A stretch of 5,437 bases of DNA, from the NCBI GenBank assembly GCA_030430345.1, contig JAUIFT010000248.1, positions 1-5,437 on the forward strand. The letters run 5' to 3'. The notes beneath the pieces are model-generated. The model was not told the DNA's origin. It was given only the letters and a program-made list of their open reading frames with translations, and did no database searches. Numbering within the stretch: the stretch's first letter is position 1; every line of letters starts with the position of its first letter. The translations under genes were made by a program, and so were the position numbers. The stretch comes from Calditrichia bacterium (GTDB lineage: Bacteria; Calditrichota; Calditrichia; RBG-13-44-9; J042). Positions 3,688 to 5,437 of this stretch are shown piece by piece.

Positions 3688-5437
3688 ATGACTACTAATC
3701 AAAAGATAAGAACCTTTTTTGTCTGGTGCTTTCTGGCACTCTTAAATTCCTCATTGTTGTTTGCCCAGGATTTAACGCCTGGTGAGTGGATTACCCGTGA
3801 TCCGGATACATCCCCGGATGTCATTAAGATAATTGCCGATCCGACAGATACGACATTGAGCCGCTTATTCGCGGCAACCTCTCGTGGAGTCTACTGGAGC
3901 GCGGACCAGGGCGTTGGCTGGAACAAGCCCACTGAGCCGATCGCCGGTAAGGCAACGACCAGCCTTTTGCATAACAATGGCTGGTATTTAGCCGGGACTC
4001 AATTCGGTTTTTTCCGCAGCCGGGACGGGCGCAGTTGGACAGCCGCAAACGCCCCGCTAAATGGTGAGATTACTATCAGGGATATGCAGATTGGCAATAG
4101 CCGAATTTTTATCGCGACAACCATCGGTATCTATTTTAGCGATGATGATGGCCTGAACTGGACAAAGTCCGAGAACTTCGGGGAAGTAGACGTCAATAAG
4201 TTGCGCTACAGTGATGGCCGTATTTATGCCGGTACTATCGGCAGTGGTATCTATTTTAGCGACGATGGTGGTCTGAATTGGCAGGGAACGACAGTGACGG
4301 ACTTTACCATTACCACCTTGCAAGTCTACGGCGATCGACTCTTTGCCGGCAGTAATGGCGGCATCTATTACAGCCCACGTACGGATGGCATAAATTGGAC
4401 AAACGCCGGATTCCCGATGGATGATGGATTTGTTTCTAATATCACCAGAATGGCCAGTGGCAGATTGCTGGCGGACAGGGGAGTGGAAGGTATTTACTAC
4501 AGCGATGACAATGGGACATCGTGGACCCATAGCAGCCTGAATGCGACCGAAGTGCTTGTGCTGGATGCGCCGGCGACTCTGGACTTCGCGATGGCCGGCA
4601 CCCCGACGTCCGGGGTGTTTACTACGAGCGATGGCATCAACTGGCAACAGGCGAGTGCGCCGATGGATACTTTCCGGGTGATCAGTCTCACCTATCTGCA
4701 AAACCAAAGCAGTTCTGGTGTAGACCGGGTGTTTGCCGGCACCCAGGAAAATGGCATTTTCCGCAATGTTGGCAATGACTGGTTTAAATCCGGAGGGGAA
4801 ATTACCGTGCAGCCGAACTATTTCGGCGTATTGGTTACCGCGGATGAGCAAGTGCTTTTCGGCTATTCGGAAGAAGGAGTGTTTAAGTCTGAAGATGGCG
4901 GGATTAGCTGGCAGCGCAGTTTGAAGAAAGATGTCAATATCATGGCGACCGAAGACAATTTTATACTGGACACGCTCTATGCCGGCACAGACGGAGAAGG
5001 AGTGTTTGTTAGTGGGGATGGCGGGAGGACCTGGACCCAGGCCAATGCCCCGATGGATGATAAAAATGTACGGAGTTTGTTAGTCTTTTTCGGAGGGCGA
5101 GCGATCGCGACGACCGAGGATAGCGGCATCTTCTACAACACAAATAGTGGGCGGGACTGGACCTCGGCCAATGCCCCGATGGATGATGGTAATGTCGCAA
5201 CCGTCATTGTGCTTATCGGGCAAAACCTGCGTTTGCTGGCGGATAATGAAGATAATGGCATTTTCTACAGCGATGATTTTGGGGTGAACTGGACCCAGGC
5301 CACCGGGGACAACATTGAAAATCAACGATTTCGGGCCCGACCATCCCGGGAGAGTCCCGGGGGCCGGGTGGAGGGGGGGGGGTCGAAGACCACGGAGTGG
5401 TTGCGGAGGGTGCCCTTTGCCGAAAGCGAAGCCGCTC
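3688..5437 (+). CDS. Exported Asp-box (BNR/sortilin-like) beta-propeller protein, 3' end outside window
   Basis: The frame runs 583 codons from ATG 3688 to the window edge with no stop. Residues 1-26 form a signal peptide (MTTNQKIRTFF, hydrophobic core, cut at LFA|QD). From residue 71 to 535 there are twelve units of 39-46 residues, each of the form GIYFSDDGGLNWTQANAPM with a variable strand-rich part. Conserved Trp are at 78, 117, 158, 198, 237, 279, 319, 365, 408, 449, 491 and 535. Units 1, 3, 4, 6, 9, 10 and 12 fit the Asp-box pattern S-x-D-x-G-x-x-W exactly (for example S191-W198); units 2, 5 and 7 are variants; units 8 (NVGNDW) and 11 (NTNSGRDW) are degenerate. Asp-box proteins include sialidases, sortilins and photosystem assembly factors, so the motif gives fold, not reaction; no sialidase Arg triad was recognised. 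Repeats fail after about residue 540, where base composition changes, so the last ~35 residues may be artefact. The cell-surface attachment signal, if any, lies beyond the window. Confidence 0.9.
   Translation, partial: MTTNQKIRTFFVWCFLALLNSSLLFAQDLTPGEWITRDPDTSPDVIKIIADPTDTTLSRLFAATSRGVYWSADQGVGWNKPTEPIAGKATTSLLHNNGWYLAGTQFGFFRSRDGRSWTAANAPLNGEITIRDMQIGNSRIFIATTIGIYFSDDDGLNWTKSENFGEVDVNKLRYSDGRIYAGTIGSGIYFSDDGGLNWQGTTVTDFTITTLQVYGDRLFAGSNGGIYYSPRTDGINWTNAGFPMDDGFVSNITRMASGRLLADRGVEGIYYSDDNGTSWTHSSLNATEVLVLDAPATLDFAMAGTPTSGVFTTSDGINWQQASAPMDTFRVISLTYLQNQSSSGVDRVFAGTQENGIFRNVGNDWFKSGGEITVQPNYFGVLVTADEQVLFGYSEEGVFKSEDGGISWQRSLKKDVNIMATEDNFILDTLYAGTDGEGVFVSGDGGRTWTQANAPMDDKNVRSLLVFFGGRAIATTEDSGIFYNTNSGRDWTSANAPMDDGNVATVIVLIGQNLRLLADNEDNGIFYSDDFGVNWTQATGDNIENQRFRARPSRESPGGRVEGGGSKTTEWLRRVPFAESEAA
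3898..5292 (+). repeat. Twelve Asp-box repeats, about 117-138 bp each
   Basis: Coding repeats run from the first Asp box (residue 71) to the twelfth Trp (residue 535). Nucleotide similarity is highest locally. The stretch starting GGTATCTATTTTAGCGA recurs at 4126 and 4246, 120 bp apart. A 22-bp segment encoding ANAPMDD is identical at 5040-5061 and 5166-5187, 126 bp apart. The other units are diverged. Confidence 0.88.
5331..5382. other. Palindromes and a ten-G run at the window end; probable assembly or read-quality problem
   Basis: TCGGGCCCGA at 5331-5340 is a perfect palindrome. CCCGGGA 5345-5351 and TCCCGGG 5355-5361 form a perfect 7-bp inverted repeat with a 3-base loop. Ten G follow at 5373-5382. 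G runs at 5359-5363, 5366-5368 and within 5373-5382 have loops of two and four bases and could form a G-quadruplex. Positions 5341-5400 are 77% G+C, far above the rest of the window, and the repeat pattern of the gene is lost here. Confidence 0.7.

Noticed and set aside
4057..4851. Minus-strand ORF of 264 codons
   Set aside because: It lies wholly inside the Asp-box propeller gene, which shows clear repeats, a signal peptide and a ribosome binding site. The antisense product only mirrors those repeats and has no recognisable domain.
3688..5292. Sialidase activity for the Asp-box protein
   Set aside because: Asp boxes mark the fold only. The catalytic Arg triad, Tyr/Glu pair and RIP motif of sialidases were not recognised, and there are twelve units rather than the few Asp boxes of a six-bladed enzyme.
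5340..5437. New gene on either strand at the 3' end
   Set aside because: Several frames are open only because the stretch is GC-rich and short; no start signal or domain is seen, and the sequence itself is suspect.

Overview
The window carries four protein genes, all on the + strand, and no recognisable RNA gene, mobile element or CRISPR array. The organism is not certain. Three consecutive genes encode signal peptides whose likely cleavage sites lie at or next to a Gln (FA|QD, TA|QD, and an LQGQ segment). Together with the HD/SPDG/TARLW style of WD40 repeat and clear Shine-Dalgarno sites, this suggests a Gram-negative bacterium of the FCB group, such as the Calditrichota, Ignavibacteria or KSB1 lineages, rather than a typical Bacteroidota. 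That placement is inference from style, not from a marker gene.

Layout. (1) Positions 2-976 hold the 3' part of a WD40 beta-propeller gene whose start lies outside the window; eight WD40 repeats are seen, each exactly 120 bp apart. (2) Positions 977-1275 are an AT-rich gap with one doubtful 26-codon ORF behind a strong ribosome binding site. (3) Positions 1276-2049 encode a 257-residue exported protein of unknown family. (4) Positions 2133-3611 encode an exported trypsin-like (S1 fold) serine protease with an intact His271/Asp306/Ser383 triad. It is preceded in the same chain by what looks like a second, dead copy of the fold in which the three positions are Asn74, Gly108 and Ala176. A hydrophobic C-terminal segment may anchor it. 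(5) Positions 3688-5437 encode the start of an exported Asp-box (BNR/sortilin-like) beta-propeller protein with twelve repeats. It stays open to the window edge and has no stop codon here.

The last roughly 100 bases (from about 5335) differ in composition from the rest: 77% G+C in 5341-5400, a run of ten G, two strong palindromes, and loss of the propeller repeat pattern. This looks most like a low-quality or chimeric contig end, so the last ~35 residues of the Asp-box protein should not be trusted.

How the genes may work together: genes 2-4 are close together (gaps of 83 and 76 bp), codirectional and all exported, so they could form one operon acting in the envelope. It would contain a protease paired with an inactive protease domain and a large repeat protein that could bind ligands or substrates. 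Whether the WD40 gene belongs to the same unit is unclear, because a 299 bp gap separates it from the others and its N-terminal domain is not visible. Function of the set is unknown; no known system was recognised.
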